64,000 nucleotides of DNA, from positions 46,580,276 to 46,644,275 of the forward strand of contig NC_087069.1 in assembly GCF_963678635.1 (NCBI RefSeq). Direction: 5' to 3'. The stretch comes from Symsagittifera roscoffensis. Its lineage: Eukaryota; Xenacoelomorpha; Acoela; Convolutidae. The position numbers were made by a program, and so were the translations under genes. The notes under the pieces are model-generated. The model searched no databases and was not told the origin of the DNA. It worked only from the letters and a program-made list of their open reading frames with translations. How positions within the stretch are numbered: the stretch's first letter is position 1; every line of letters begins with the position of its first letter. Positions 57,301 to 63,088 of this stretch are shown in pieces.

Positions 57301-60300
57301 ACAGACAAATCAGAACAGACACGGGAAATAGTGGTCAGTCAACATCAACTGCTACAACAGCCCAACCAATGTTAGTTTCATTTTGGGAACTAATAGGATC
57401 GGAACAGAATGAGAAATCACGATCAACGATGGAATAAGAAGCCAATTTGGTGATGCAAAGCCCGAAACCACCGGGACAAACCCAATCAGGAGATGAAACT
57501 TGGACAAATCGTTGAGGTGGATTTAACGATGGACAGCATTGATGAACCGGACTGCAGTTCAGGAACTGAGACTTGCATGGTCACACCGCAACAGAAAACG
57601 AGAGGTGGACATAATTCGCGGAAAAGCAATTACCAACTGTCGGAGCAGTTAAAGGAAACAAATGGCCCACTGTCACTCGAAAAAGTATTCGACAAAAGTC
57701 TACTGGTGGAACTAGTATCAGAGGATACTTGGATGGATCGGCTCAGGCGAGTGGTGGAACGGAACGATAGACACGGATTCGAGCTAATGGGTCCATACAC
57801 CAATCTTCTGTGGCACCAGATGTCGGTAGTAGATGACTGCCTACTGGTGGACAATCGTTTAGCCGTACCAGAGAAGCTGAGACAAGCGGTGCTTCGACGA
57901 CTTCATCAAGGACATCCTGGCCAAGAAGCGATGTTGCAGGTTTCCAATTACTTATGGTGGCCACACATGCACAAAAACATAGTCATTATGGCCGAAGAGT
58001 GTAGAAGTTGCACTCGTTATGGTAAGAATGCTAAACATATAATCCCAAAAAATTCGGCCAAACCACTTCGACTGTTGACACAGCCTGGTCAAGAATTACA
58101 ATTAGACTATGTGGGTCCACTTGAAGACCATAAGGGAAAGAAGATATATTTGTTAGTTGCTATTGATAGATACTCAAAATTTCCGTCAGTCAAAGTTACG
58201 AAATCTACAGGGGGAAAATCAATTCTACGTACCTACATTGACACACATGGTATACCAGAATCGATTAAAACGGATCAGTTTTCCGGGTTTAAAGGAAAAT
58301 CAATAAAAAAAATTTTGCACTGAAAATAATATTATTCAAAAACTCTGTCCAGTCGGTGATCATCGAGGATGTGGACTAGTCGAACGAACAATACAAACTA
58401 TTAAACGAAGGTTGGGAGTAATGCTACTCGAAGAAAAAGTACAATCTATTAAATTGTGCTTGAGCACAATAATTAGGGACCTAAGATGGAATAAACAGAA
58501 AACAATAAAGTTGTCCCCGTTTGAAGCGCACTTTGGTCGATTACCAAAAACTGAGTTTAAAATTGTAAGGGATAAATTTCTGAAGGAATCTGATCGTTTA
58601 GATAAAAAACATTTACAGAGATCGGCGTTAACAGCATCGCAGTTGAAGAGACGCATCGATCAATTCAGGGACAATGTAAAAATCATACGAAAATGACAGA
58701 ATAGCCGGGACGTCAGCCCACTGTTTCTACGCAACACTGCGGCGGCCAAAGAAAGAGCTAGGGCAAAGGAACTAAAGCAGCTACTAGAGGCCAATGCGAG
58801 ATGAAATGTCACCAGACGGGATATCTCAGATAGCGAACTACGAAGAATTGTAGATGAAACGAGCACGATAAATCCCGAACTGCGAAAGGAACTCCTATAC
58901 TCATGGCAAAAAGGATTTATCGAAGACAAGCAGACTACATCGGATGATAGCTGGTCAGGAAGCTTCCTCCGAAAACATGAGCAAAGAAAGAGTGGAAAGG
59001 CCCTAACAATGCCGCTGAAAGGCAAAATAGTGGCAGAGACACCGTCAACAATCAAAACGGCTGCTGGTGCAGTATATCGAAAGAGCGATATAGCGCGTGT
59101 TTTAAACTGCATACACAGCTCAAAGCACAAAGCTCGGAGAAAAAGAGGAGCCCAACGGGGGAAGAACCTAGGAGCAAACAACAGAAGACAGTATCACATC
59201 ATGAAGACGTAGACAGTGAGTCGGCTGAAGAACATGATGCGAAAGACCAGGGGCCAACCGATCAAGAAATAGAAGACAATCGACTAATGGATAAGTTTCA
59301 AAACTCGCCAAACGTTGTTACGTCGAAAGAAACAAAAACGGGCGGGGGCCTAAATCTAGGTGGAAAAAGGGTTAAGCCAAATAGGGCAGGACCACTAGTC
59401 CAGAGTGCAAGATCTGGAAAAACCAAGACGCAAGAGCCACGTACAACGAAAACTGTTAAAACAGCAAAAGAATCTAAGAAGCGGGATACGAGTAATGAAG
59501 CCGTCTACATAGAGTCGTCTGCACCGAGAGAAGCTCCAGTGAGTAAAAGGATCACACGGCAATCTAGTGAAAAGGAAATTCTGGACACATTCCAGAATAA
59601 CAATGTGACAACAAAAGAATGGGAAGAAATCACAAACCAGGTTTTGACCCGAGGGGTACAAAACGAACCAGAAAAACTACTGACTCAAAAAACGGAATCA
59701 GTTGACAATAGCCGGCAGTTTTTGCGGACGAGTCGGACAAAGAAGGGGTTACAACGACAGTCAGACGAAGCAGTCGACAAACAAAGAACCAGGGACCAAA
59801 GACATACGGCAGCCCCGTATCACACTCTGTAAAGTTGATCAGTTGTGAGGACAATGTAACAGAGCTAAATTTGGCAGCACTTGAGGCCTACAGGATGAGA
59901 CTGGCAAAATTAAACATCAATAACAAAGAGACAACATTGGAGAACGACACGTTTGACTTACTAGAGAGACATTTGTTCAAAAGGAAATTCGGAGCTACAT
60001 CGTTGGATGAGTCGGGATCGTGGAATGCTGCAAGAAACAAAGCGGAAGTGATGAAGAAAACAAACAAGGAAAACTAAGCTAAAATGAAAACAATTTAGTA
60101 AACTGAGACTTATATACTATTTATAAAAATTTATAAGGTATTATATAAAATTTTGTGGTCCTCAGGGGAATGTGGTACCGTGTAGTACTGTTGCCACAGT
60201 AACCTTGGATAAAGTGTTATTAATATTCTGTTATGTATTGTTAGTATTGTTCAAGGCCATCCATGCAGGCCAAACGTAACAGTCATTTGGACGGGTGCGA

Positions 60301-61900
60301 TCGTAGAAGACACATGAACGTGATCTCTAACAAAACTAAGCAAAGTCAAAAGACAGAATTAAATGTTTTCAATTATTCTCTTTTGCTCTTACCTACTCGT
60401 AGCATAGAAATATCACAGAACAAAAGAAATGAACTGAGCTTAGAAAAAACAAATAGTTTAAACCACGAAAGATCAAATTTGAGCGTGAACACTTTATAAG
60501 ACTTTTCCTATAGAAATAGAAAAAAGCAACCCAGCCTATATTCGAGTTATCAAACGAGACTCTCAACAAAAAAAAAACAAAGTAAAAACAAGACTGTTCG
60601 TATCAGGACGAAGCCCTGAATGTTCCGACTGCCTAATAAGGTTTTATGGAGCAGTAGTAACATCAAAAAAATTAAATGTAATTAAAAAAAATGGAAATTT
60701 TTTTTTCTAAAATTTGAAATTTTTTTAAAAGAAAATCATCACCCCACACGCCATATAAAAAACAAAAGGATAGATTTTGCTCCTTGTAACAAATCAATTA
60801 TGGCAAATAAGCTTCTTTCAGCCAATTTGGAACAATTTTAAGACGGATTAACTCTCCGCTTACGCGTTAATAGCGCGAAATATATCGTGCGTTAATTGTC
60901 CCAAATAGCAAACTTTAAACCCCAATAACTTTACGAAAAATGATCACAGGTGTAATATCTTTTCAAATATGAGCTCAGGACAACAATAGCTTTCGAATGA
61001 TATAAAAAAATTCCGTCAAAAATGGCTAGTTAAAAAGTCGAAGTTTGTCTGAAGAAAAAAAACCCACCCCGAGCACAAATATTCCGTTACTTTCGTATCG
61101 AAAGTCGGAACAACAAGGATAGTCTGTTGCTGTGCCTAGTACACCATAATGATCCGACCACAAAAAAAAAATGTAAACTAGAGTGTATCAAATTAGGGTC
61201 GCTTTTTTGTGTGTGGTGCGATAAGTCAACTATGCAAATGCTTAGGTTGTTTGTAATTCAGCTTCCAAATTTATTATTCTTGGAGTGACTAAAACGTTTA
61301 CTACTTAAAACTTTTTTTTATTTCATAAGAGCTACTTTGCTGACTTTTTAGCGTCGTTCGAATTATGACTGAGAGAGCTATAATTTGATATATATTCACA
61401 TTCCAGTGATTGTTCGTGGTACCCGATATTGTGTGGAAAGAAAAAAAATTTAAAAAAAAAACGAAGACGAAGTTCCTCCCCATTTTTAATGATCGAAACA
61501 TCAAATTTCCTTCCCATTCCGTGGTCGCAAATAACTTTTCATACGCCGAAATGTTTTCATTTCAAGTACAATTGTTGTTTCAAGACTAATACTTTTTTCA
61601 ATGTTGAACAACAACTTGGAATAATTATGTGACTCAAAAATTATCTCGAGGAAAAAAAACTGCAATGGATGAAATTCCTATTCGGTTTTAGCATTCCTGG
61701 GCTCATTTATCCAAATAGTGACCACTCTGATCCTGGTAACTGCCATGGTCATGATGATGGTCATACAGATGGACTGTAACTCAGTATGGCTTCCAAGTAT
61801 GAGCCTCACTTTCGTAGTGACCATAGTCAGTTTTATACCCTCGATTTTGATTCTTGTTGTGGTGCTGAGATATCGGAATATTACATACGAGGGAATGTGA
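33231..61900 (+). CDS. Multi-exon multi-pass membrane protein gene, possibly OST-alpha/TMEM184-like
   Basis: Nine exons are placed by splice signals and phase: 33231-33310, about 33816-34024, 44010-44065, 44566-44692, 48324-48443, 49258-49398, 51398-51476, 51882-52058, 61692-61900 (stop TGA). Visible features in order: a CCSIAIAMYDP segment, hydrophobic YELYTLMFQLAVLIVLVAGG with the GG formed across a splice junction, a long hydrophilic insert of about 170 residues, CSKCFPLDSGMYGAMKGVLF followed by a hydrophobic helix, and two further hydrophobic helices in the last exon. GG after a helix, a C-x2-C-P-x-K/R-x-GVL-type segment and a late FVV-x-PSI helix resemble the Solute_trans_a family (organic solute transporters). 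The large insert is unusual for that family, so the assignment is tentative. Exon 4 to 5 phases do not match, so one small exon is probably missed. Confidence 0.65.
33616..33815. other. Assembly gap (200 N)
   Basis: Exactly 200 unresolved bases, probably a placeholder scaffold gap. It falls within or just before a coding exon, so part of the membrane-protein gene is missing. Confidence 0.99.
33816..34024 (+). CDS. Membrane-protein gene, TM-containing exon beside the gap
   Basis: The frame SNQISHICCSIAIAMYDP, then DTYRRFKAPDNVIPPSIHLV and VYELYTLMFQLAVLIVLVA ends at GTTGCAG|GTGAGA (phase 1). It holds two hydrophobic stretches. The intact frame requires only one copy of a 34-bp sequence that is present twice (from 33838 and from 33872); with both copies the frame is shifted and meets stops. 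The 5' end lies in the gap. Confidence 0.6.
33838..33906 (+). repeat. 34-bp tandem duplication at gap edge
   Basis: TCTGCTGTAGTATAGCCATA...GACCC is present twice with a period of 34, immediately after the N-run. It is coding sequence, and 34 is not a multiple of three. A failed overlap join during assembly is the simplest explanation. Confidence 0.85.
34072..35025. mobile_element. TIR-bounded non-coding element, family G
   Basis: The left end TCCCGGGTTGACC...GGCCAAAAATGCTAATCATA is inverted at the right end as TATGACTAGCATTTTTGG...TCAACCAGGGA. The motif ATGCTAGTCATACAATTT recurs inside in both orientations (34096, 34268, 34872, 34995). Parts recur at 37930-38040, and a solitary right end (GGTCAACCCGGG) lies near 50449. 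No transposase frame; no clear target duplication. It lies in the intron directly after the gap-edge exon, behind a 14-base C run (about 34046). Confidence 0.5.
35453..35661. mobile_element. hAT-like MITE family D, copy 4
   Basis: It starts GGCTCTTTTCCAGTTTCCCTTTC and ends GAAAGGGGGAACTGAAAAAAGCC. The flanks CTACGCAA (35445-35452) and CTACGTAA (35662-35669) form an 8-bp duplication with one difference. Confidence 0.75.
35670..36926. other. Intron sequence, no gene seen
   Basis: AT-rich. The 125-codon minus frame at 36763-36386 is Phe/Leu-rich without any domain or splice support and is treated as chance. Confidence 0.4.
36927..37140 (+). repeat. 114-bp tandem duplication
   Basis: ACGACGAAAGACTACCAACC followed by GGAAAATGAGAT and GCGTCTTTTTATAATTC occurs at 36927 and again at 37041, with few differences. 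A recent local duplication within intron DNA. Confidence 0.8.
37276..37798 (+). repeat. Interspersed repeat family A, copy 2 (diverged)
   Basis: Same order of blocks as copy 1: ACAAGACTGCTCGTATCAG, GACTGTTCCGATTGCC, ATCATCCCCCCACACGCCAT, GGATTAACTCTCTGCTTAC, AAAAGTCGAAGTTTGTCTGA, then GTTACTTTCGTTAC at the right end. The hairpins are partly eroded, so it is older than copies 1 and 3. Confidence 0.7.
38044..39185. mobile_element. Fold-back element built of inverted TTTGAGCGG arrays
   Basis: Terminal inverted repeats ATCCCGGGTCGAGAT (38044-38058) and ATCTCGACTCGGGAT (39171-39185) bound about 1.14 kb. Most of the interior is alternating blocks of GATTTGAGCGGTTTTTGAGCG and its complement CCGCTCAAAAACCGCTC, arranged head-to-head so that many nested hairpins can form. 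A unit with GCAAGATTTGAACGGTTTTG and TTTATCTAAAAAAACCGCTC is repeated in tandem at 38720-39000. A non-array part (38284-38560) holds a second CCCGGGTCGAGG and a 30-bp minisatellite. No ORF of substance. The superfamily is not recognised. Confidence 0.7.
38306..38422 (+). repeat. 30-bp minisatellite (four units) within the fold-back element
   Basis: Units start at 38306, 38336, 38366 and 38396, e.g. CATTTCCAGACTTTCCAGAC plus CAAAATTAGG. They follow CCCGGGTCGAGGTCCC directly. The same architecture (CCCGG-TCGAGG header then ~30-bp ATGTTTC... units ending GACCAAAA-TGG) recurs at 49491-49615. Confidence 0.75.
39186..40173. other. Intron sequence, no gene seen; diverged MITE-like stretch
   Basis: The part from about 39985 (GGTTCTTTTCCACTCCCTCAC, then AACAAATTGACTATTGTGAAC, ACACGTAAAACAAC) resembles the interior of family D copy 5 at 48.5 kb, but its right end is unclear. 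Confidence 0.45.
40174..41590 (+). repeat. Large imperfect tandem duplication, about 717-bp period
   Basis: Blocks such as AATCTGGAGCGGGAGTATAA, AAGCAGCCGAGTTTCTCCTAC, GCTGGATAGGCGC and GGATTCCAGAGACAAATCTT recur in the same order at 40174-40885 and 40892-41590. Both copies include a hairpin (TGTGCGCTGGATAGGCGCACA in the first). Non-coding and moderately diverged. Confidence 0.75.
41591..42880. other. Intron sequence, no gene; hairpin motif at 42529-42580
   Basis: Around 42540 the hairpin CTGTGCAAACAGCACAG is followed by AAAGTTCCGACC. The same hairpin-plus-GTTCCGAC layout marks the left end of family A and occurs in degraded form near 5370 and 61120. Confidence 0.45.
42881..43003 (+). repeat. 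Short interspersed repeat family B, copy 4
   Basis: Starts with a duplicated ATGATCTATC and continues GCTCAACCCAGTCCGATGAT, GTGGTACCTAATTTTGGATG, AAAGTTCCTCCCCATTTCC to AATGGTTGGAACA. Confidence 0.7.
43004..44009. other. Intron sequence with weak ORFs and a primer-site-like motif
   Basis: ATGGCGCAGCCAGTTGAG at 43376-43393 matches the start of gag and the primer-binding region of the 53.3-kb LTR element, so a degraded relative may lie here. Two frames (43503-43769, 43766-43981) overlap by four bases but have no recognisable domain, no splice signals and biased composition. I do not call them genes. Confidence 0.35.
44010..44065 (+). CDS. Membrane-protein gene, 56-bp exon
   Basis: CGACTTACAG|GTGCACCAGC...GATGG|GTGAGT. 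It encodes GAPAQRAKYSQHYAKQSRW, with the first Gly completed from the previous exon's last base to give VAGG. Entry phase 1, exit phase 0. It is a basic cytosolic-type segment right after a TM helix. Confidence 0.65.
44566..44692 (+). CDS. Membrane-protein gene, charged exon
   Basis: After ATATCAAG the frame CMDGKALDEFQDSQDRFIQA, then LDSKKTKWMQEKKRMPNQDE ends at GACATTG|GTATGT (phase 1). It is strongly charged and probably helical. The acceptor lacks a good pyrimidine tract, so the 5' border is less sure. Confidence 0.6.
44990..45560. repeat. Degenerate inverted array of ACCTTAAGTTACCTCAA-like units
   Basis: The left half is full of ACCTTAA/CACCTCAAG motifs, and the right half (from about 45370) of their complements (TGAGGTGAACTAAGGTAG). 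The stretch is therefore a large imperfect palindrome built of short units. A further block lies at 46565-46710. Non-coding. Confidence 0.55.
45561..48323. other. Intron sequence, no gene seen
   Basis: AT-rich. It contains a local palindrome around 46995-47095 (TATATGACTGATAG...CTCAGTCATATA) and several ATG-ATACA / TGTATGAT motifs like those of family G, suggesting an eroded relative. A short exon that would repair the phase between 44692 and 48324 may be hidden here. Confidence 0.4.
48324..48443 (+). CDS. Membrane-protein gene, GC-richer exon
   Basis: ATTTCACTCAG|ACATCG opens TSTYLPASGKDGGGGNSSDD, then NPDFFELPWVKMLVDPTFDR. The donor is AGG|GTGCAG, or six bases later CAG|GTTGAT; both are in phase 0 and fit the next exon. 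Composition contrasts sharply with the flanking intron. The entry phase (0) does not match the previous exon (1). Confidence 0.6.
48521..48738. mobile_element. hAT-like MITE family D, copy 5
   Basis: Perfectly matching ends GGCTCTTTTCCAGTCCCCCC and GGGGGGACTGGAAAAGAGCC. Exact 8-bp duplication ACTTAATT at 48513-48520 and 48739-48746. The interior carries AACAAATCGACAATTCTGAA and CAGATTTGTTC. Confidence 0.85.
49258..49398 (+). CDS. Membrane-protein gene, 47-codon exon
   Basis: TTTTTTTTAG|ATCGGAC opens IGLHYGCMQSMKSELELGIE, then LPKFYNRFNPLLLFIDNFTD and TEFEQER, ending CGA|GTAAGT (phase 0 to 0). Strong signals on both sides. Confidence 0.75.
49432..49615 (+). repeat. G-rich tract and 30-bp minisatellite with CCCGG-TCGAGG header
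   Basis: A G-rich repeat ((G)GGGTAATG-like units, 49432-49490) is followed by GCCCGGATCGAGGTGC and then ATGTTTC-starting units at 49515, 49545, 49575 and 49606 (period 30-31), e.g. ATGTTTCGACCGTCTCAACC. This header-plus-30-bp layout is shared with 38284-38422. It begins 34 bp after a splice donor. Confidence 0.7.
49616..50536. other. Intron sequence, no gene; solitary family G end
   Basis: AT-rich intron. GGTCAACCCGGG near 50449 matches the terminal repeat of the 34-kb TIR element. Confidence 0.4.
50537..50833 (-). mobile_element. hAT-like MITE family C, reverse copy
   Basis: It starts CAGTGGCGGCTTTGGGG with a long G-run, contains ACGGATTCGACCCCCTGCCG and ends CTCGAGAAAATCCTATATCC. This is the reverse complement of the 62.7-kb element, with eroded termini. 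Confidence 0.65.
50834..51397. other. Intron sequence, no gene seen
   Basis: AT-rich, with a short G-run near 51059. No coding or repeat signal that I can assign. Confidence 0.4.
51398..51476 (+). CDS. Membrane-protein gene, 79-bp exon
   Basis: CACCTGTTTCAG|AAAGCG opens KAYTPQYYMPSDATLNFIMH, then LFPGSS, ending TCAAGCA|GTAAGT (phase 0 to 1). Both splice sites are strong. Confidence 0.75.
51882..52058 (+). CDS. Membrane-protein gene, Cys motif and TM exon
   Basis: TGAACCTAG|GTTCGAAC opens SNWTLCSKCFPLDSGMYGAM, then KGVLFWMQPILGVSILFLLV and SAISATLTHDSHALPKIT, ending ACTG|GTTTGT (phase 1 to 1). C-x2-C-P before a GVL-containing helix resembles the conserved Cys cluster and following TM of the Solute_trans_a group. 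The donor is followed within 12 bases by about 20 G. Confidence 0.75.
52069..52088 (+). repeat. Poly-G tract beside a splice donor
   Basis: A run of about 20 G starting some ten bases inside the intron. Similar G or C runs lie near donors at 34024 and 49398. It is capable of forming a G-quadruplex and is prone to length error in sequencing. Confidence 0.8.
52089..53325. other. Intron sequence before the LTR element, no gene
   Basis: AT-rich. GAACA at 53321-53325 is the left copy of the LTR element target duplication. Confidence 0.5.
53326..53572 (+). repeat. 5' LTR
   Basis: 247 bp, ending TAGAAATATCACA. By eye it differs from the 3' LTR at 7 positions (about 2.8%), including its first base (A instead of the expected T of TG). 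The next bases, TGGCGCAGCC, are the probable tRNA primer-binding site. Confidence 0.93.
53572..55935 (+). CDS. gag-pol frame (capsid, CCHC knuckles, protease, RT start)
   Basis: The 787-codon frame starts MAQPAGFLSQ at the last base of the LTR. The Gag part has a capsid-like region (RYNLFNRSQETGESLEAFHF, residues about 165-185) and two zinc knuckles near residues 313-350 (CTRCGRLFGEEHLKKC, CKNCSKPYHFAKMC). Protease follows around residue 450 (NMTIDTDSPVSFLNWA); its catalytic Asp is present, but the Gly of the D-T/S-G motif is Asp. RT includes YFSVLDLKYAYSQLKL (motif A), YRFWTGFYGLADMPAEFQK and CFLDDILIVSK (motif C). The frame stops at 55935 in the RT thumb. Gag and Pol are in one frame with no visible shift site. 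Confidence 0.9.
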   Translation: MAQPAGFLSQDNRPAMGIPVFWTTANSDPPWNFKIWLDQFLLAVTEKESVNPELLLEEPKEVLLEPLPRPETPREHENAQAITEREARDQLARDKILLENEEKKTRGQKVGHNVYYNEVASRLFLALATEGKKNFVQKNPHVEVSKLEFRQMVALAKTSFDKSQSVTYERYNLFNRSQETGESLEAFHFALTAQAARAELGTLEDELVLDLFISKLKNVVLQETLTFETFSPEEVLKRALKFEQSKQTTQAFQKTNATTASTAQVNGTMKIKQEPIMSIGNKNAYGRRQPNNMYKKKASDRKEGGNFTDTKTCTRCGRLFGEEHLKKCPAMGKTCKNCSKPYHFAKMCKSQQINEIVEKSSSSDEECNLIQSFDSCEEFEIMAIESELSSMEEIDEYIKQQSNRNRDIKKSSKDIQKVDIRRKTRSKQIRPLKALVRIDHQIINMTIDTDSPVSFLNWATAKQILESSKNTRFIPRENLNLTTKFVDYNKQPINILGAITTTIRSAGWEVVGASFLNTERRTRCILGLDLQSKVGIHTKQKLAPKEKTRFDVLLCEQSEGWKNKFYSKFKNLFDRQGCSKNHVVSKKFKYPLCPLQEKGRRIPIHIQGKMYEEMEKLLKEGHIKRLDKCTSDCFIAPIVITVKKDDSKKLALDAKPINRQLLKNKYQMPNANVDELLDGVSQIITANENGTLYFSVLDLKYAYSQLKLTAETAKQCNFNIIGGQATGTYRFWTGFYGLADMPAEFQKTMDRTLNHAENTFCFLDDILIVSKGSEQEHEKLIMNVLET
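55936..56640 (+). pseudogene. pol continuation: RT connection and RNase H
   Basis: After the stop, a shifted frame continues the thumb (NWLGHKLSLEGISPKITKTE, RSFLGSINHLAKFIP) to 56291. Then 56266-56598 carries RNase H: VKCDASHSGLGASLEQ, IAFASRYLNTQEKKYSTNEL, ATDHKALVSAL. The D-E-D residues are visible. At least two frame breaks. Confidence 0.85.
56641..57480 (+). pseudogene. pol spacer region between RNase H and integrase
   Basis: HVPGKDMGIVDYLSRNP at the start is the usual tether after RNase H. It is followed by a long polar, Asn/Arg/Lys-rich stretch (RLDRNENVLEYSRIDQN, NQNGPKRTKHDRNERNE) with no recognised domain. A tandem AGGTATTT(T)GGAATTCAGG duplication near 57233-57262 breaks the frame. 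Unusually long for this position. Confidence 0.6.
57493..58685 (+). pseudogene. pol integrase
   Basis: The H2C2 zinc domain (RRLHQGHPGQEAML...CRSCTRY) and the catalytic core with LQLDYVGPL (first Asp) and KTDQFSGF (second Asp) lie in 57493-58323. After a shift near 58321, GDHRGCGLVERTIQT supplies the expected Glu, and a C-terminal part continues to about 58685. The frame is interrupted at the boundary between the second Asp and the Glu. Confidence 0.85.
58690..60077 (+). CDS. Downstream open region of the LTR element (pol C-terminus / possible extra ORF)
   Basis: Frames at 58690-59212 (ARAKELKQLLEANAR, stop, VTRRDISDSELRRIVDE, TPSTIKTAAGAVYRKSDIAR), 59287-59832 and 59835-60077 (NLAALEAYRMRLAKLNINNK) are highly polar and Lys/Thr/Arg-rich. 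The first part probably belongs to the integrase C-terminus. The rest has no membrane segment, signal peptide or Cys pattern, so it is not an envelope gene. Function unknown. Confidence 0.5.
60171..60417 (+). repeat. 3' LTR
   Basis: 247 bp from TGTGGTACCGTGTAG to AATATCACA, with TG...CA ends. Followed by GAACA (60418-60422), the right target duplication. Confidence 0.93.
60588..61114 (+). repeat. Interspersed repeat family A, copy 3
   Basis: ACAAGACTGTTCGTATCAGG to AAAGTCGGAACAAC, the closest match to copy 1 at 4498-5038 (e.g. TCTCCGCTTACGCGTTAATA in both). It is followed by AAGGATAGTCTGTTGCTGTG, which also follows or neighbours related hairpin motifs at 5358 and 42529. Confidence 0.8.
61387..61500 (+). 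repeat. Short interspersed repeat family B, copy 5
   Basis: GATATATATTCACATTCCAG, GTGGTACCCGATATTGTGTG, a long poly-A, GAAGTTCCTCCCCATTTTTA, ATGATCGAAACA. Same block order as the other copies. Confidence 0.65.
61692..61900 (+). CDS. Membrane-protein gene, final exon
   Basis: CGGTTTTAG|CATTCC (phase 1) opens AFLGSFIQIVTTLILVTAMV, then a Met-rich stretch, MDCNSVWLPSMSLTFVVTIV, SFIPSILILVVVL and RYRNITYEGM, then TGA at 61898-61900. Two hydrophobic helices separated by a short loop, followed by a ten-residue tail. Confidence 0.75.
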
Positions 61901-62675
61901 TTTTTAATATGAAATTGTGTAGACAAATTATGTTCTTGTTTTTGTTGATATTATTGAAAAATTTTTTTTTTTTAATTTTATCAATTTTGAGCAGTAATTG
62001 TTTTTTGTAAAAAACGCTTGCAAAAAATCAGTTTATGGGTTGTTGGTATTTATATTTATTTATTTGATTTATCAAGGTGTGTGAAACGTGTGGTGATAAA
62101 ATACTAGTGAGTTGACTGATTTTTGAAATGCTTACTGAAATGAAAAAATGAACAACGAAACTAAGCTAATTTAAATGTAATTTCAGCCCAAAATTCAATA
62201 AATATACTAAAAGATGCACAGATTTTCAAGTTAGCTTAAGATCAATCATTTGTGACTAACTATTCGCGGATATCGTAGGGCTTAAGTTCTACCTCTGGTA
62301 TCATCGTTGGAGCCAGGATTGGCCAGCTGAAATCAATTTCACAGTCATGCCAGGATTGCCCTGGACTTTCTGGATAAGTTTTTCTTGAAATATCATTGCC
62401 TCTTGTCTTTGTCTGATTGAGAAGTACTCAATACTACCCAATCAGAATCTATCAGTAATGAGTAATTACATATCGTAAACACTGAATAGTTTTACAAGTC
62501 AGACCAGTATTAGAAAAAAATAGCTTAAAGTAGATCTCACACAGTAAACGCGAGTTTCCAGGATTCCTACAGGTTCATTGAGACACCATCAGAAAATAGG
62601 AGTGGTAAAGAGATAACTACTAGATTGAGGAGTTGTACAGACTGATTTGGCCGAGAAAAGATAGTGGGACTAACT
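61901..62675. other. 3' region of the membrane-protein gene, no further gene
   Basis: AT-rich. ATTCAATAAATATACTAAAAG near 62192 is a plausible polyadenylation context (AATAAA) for the gene ending at 61900. No other gene seen. Confidence 0.45.
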
Positions 62676-63088
62676 CAGGGGCGGATCTAGGATTTTCTCG
62701 AGGGGGGAGGGGGGGGGGGGGGGCGGATTTTCAAAAAATTTTCCAAAATTTTGACGACCTTTGTTTTAGGTCGAGCAAGTTGATTTTCCGAGCTCTCCTA
62801 AGGCACTGTTTTGCCAAAACAGTCAAAAAAGCCGTTTTTGGGTACTTTTTGAAAAACGTTGACAAAAAATAGCGTTTTTTTGGCCCGCGCTCCCCCTCAA
62901 AGTTAGTATATATTGGCACCGATAGCGCCTTTAGAAAAATTTTAGGGTCGGTCGGCCAAAAATGGATTTCTGAAAAAGTATCAAAGGTCGGACCCTTTAT
63001 GTCGGCAGGGGGTCGAATCCCTGAGGGGGGGGGGGGGGGAGGGCGTTCGACCAAACCCCAACGCCCCCCCCCCCTAAATCCGCCCCTG
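62676..63088 (+). mobile_element. hAT-like MITE family C, intact copy with 8-bp duplication
   Basis: Ends CAGGGGCGGATCTAGG and CCTAAATCCGCCCCTG are inverted repeats. Flanks are identical GACTAACT (62668-62675, 63089-63096). Long G and C runs lie just inside the ends. A near-palindromic CAGGGGGTCGAATCCCTG lies inside. No transposase ORF. Eight-bp duplications and CAGGGG-type termini fit the hAT superfamily. Confidence 0.85.

Larger units (their letters stand above)
53326..60417 (+). mobile_element. Ty3/gypsy-type LTR retrotransposon (7.1 kb), complete but inactive
   Basis: Two 247-bp LTRs (53326-53572 and 60171-60417) enclose gag-pol in plus orientation. It is flanked by the 5-bp duplication GAACA (53321-53325, 60418-60422). 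A purine tract (AGGGGAA, 60164-60170) directly precedes the 3' LTR. Domain order is capsid, two CCHC knuckles, protease, RT, RNase H, integrase, which is the Ty3/gypsy order. Stops and frame changes near 55935, 56280, 56598, 57226, 58323 and 58801 break pol. It sits in the last intron of the membrane-protein gene in the same orientation. Confidence 0.93.

Noticed and set aside
58690..60077. Envelope gene for the LTR element
   Set aside because: No signal peptide, no transmembrane helix, no cysteine pattern; so no evidence of an infectious-type element.
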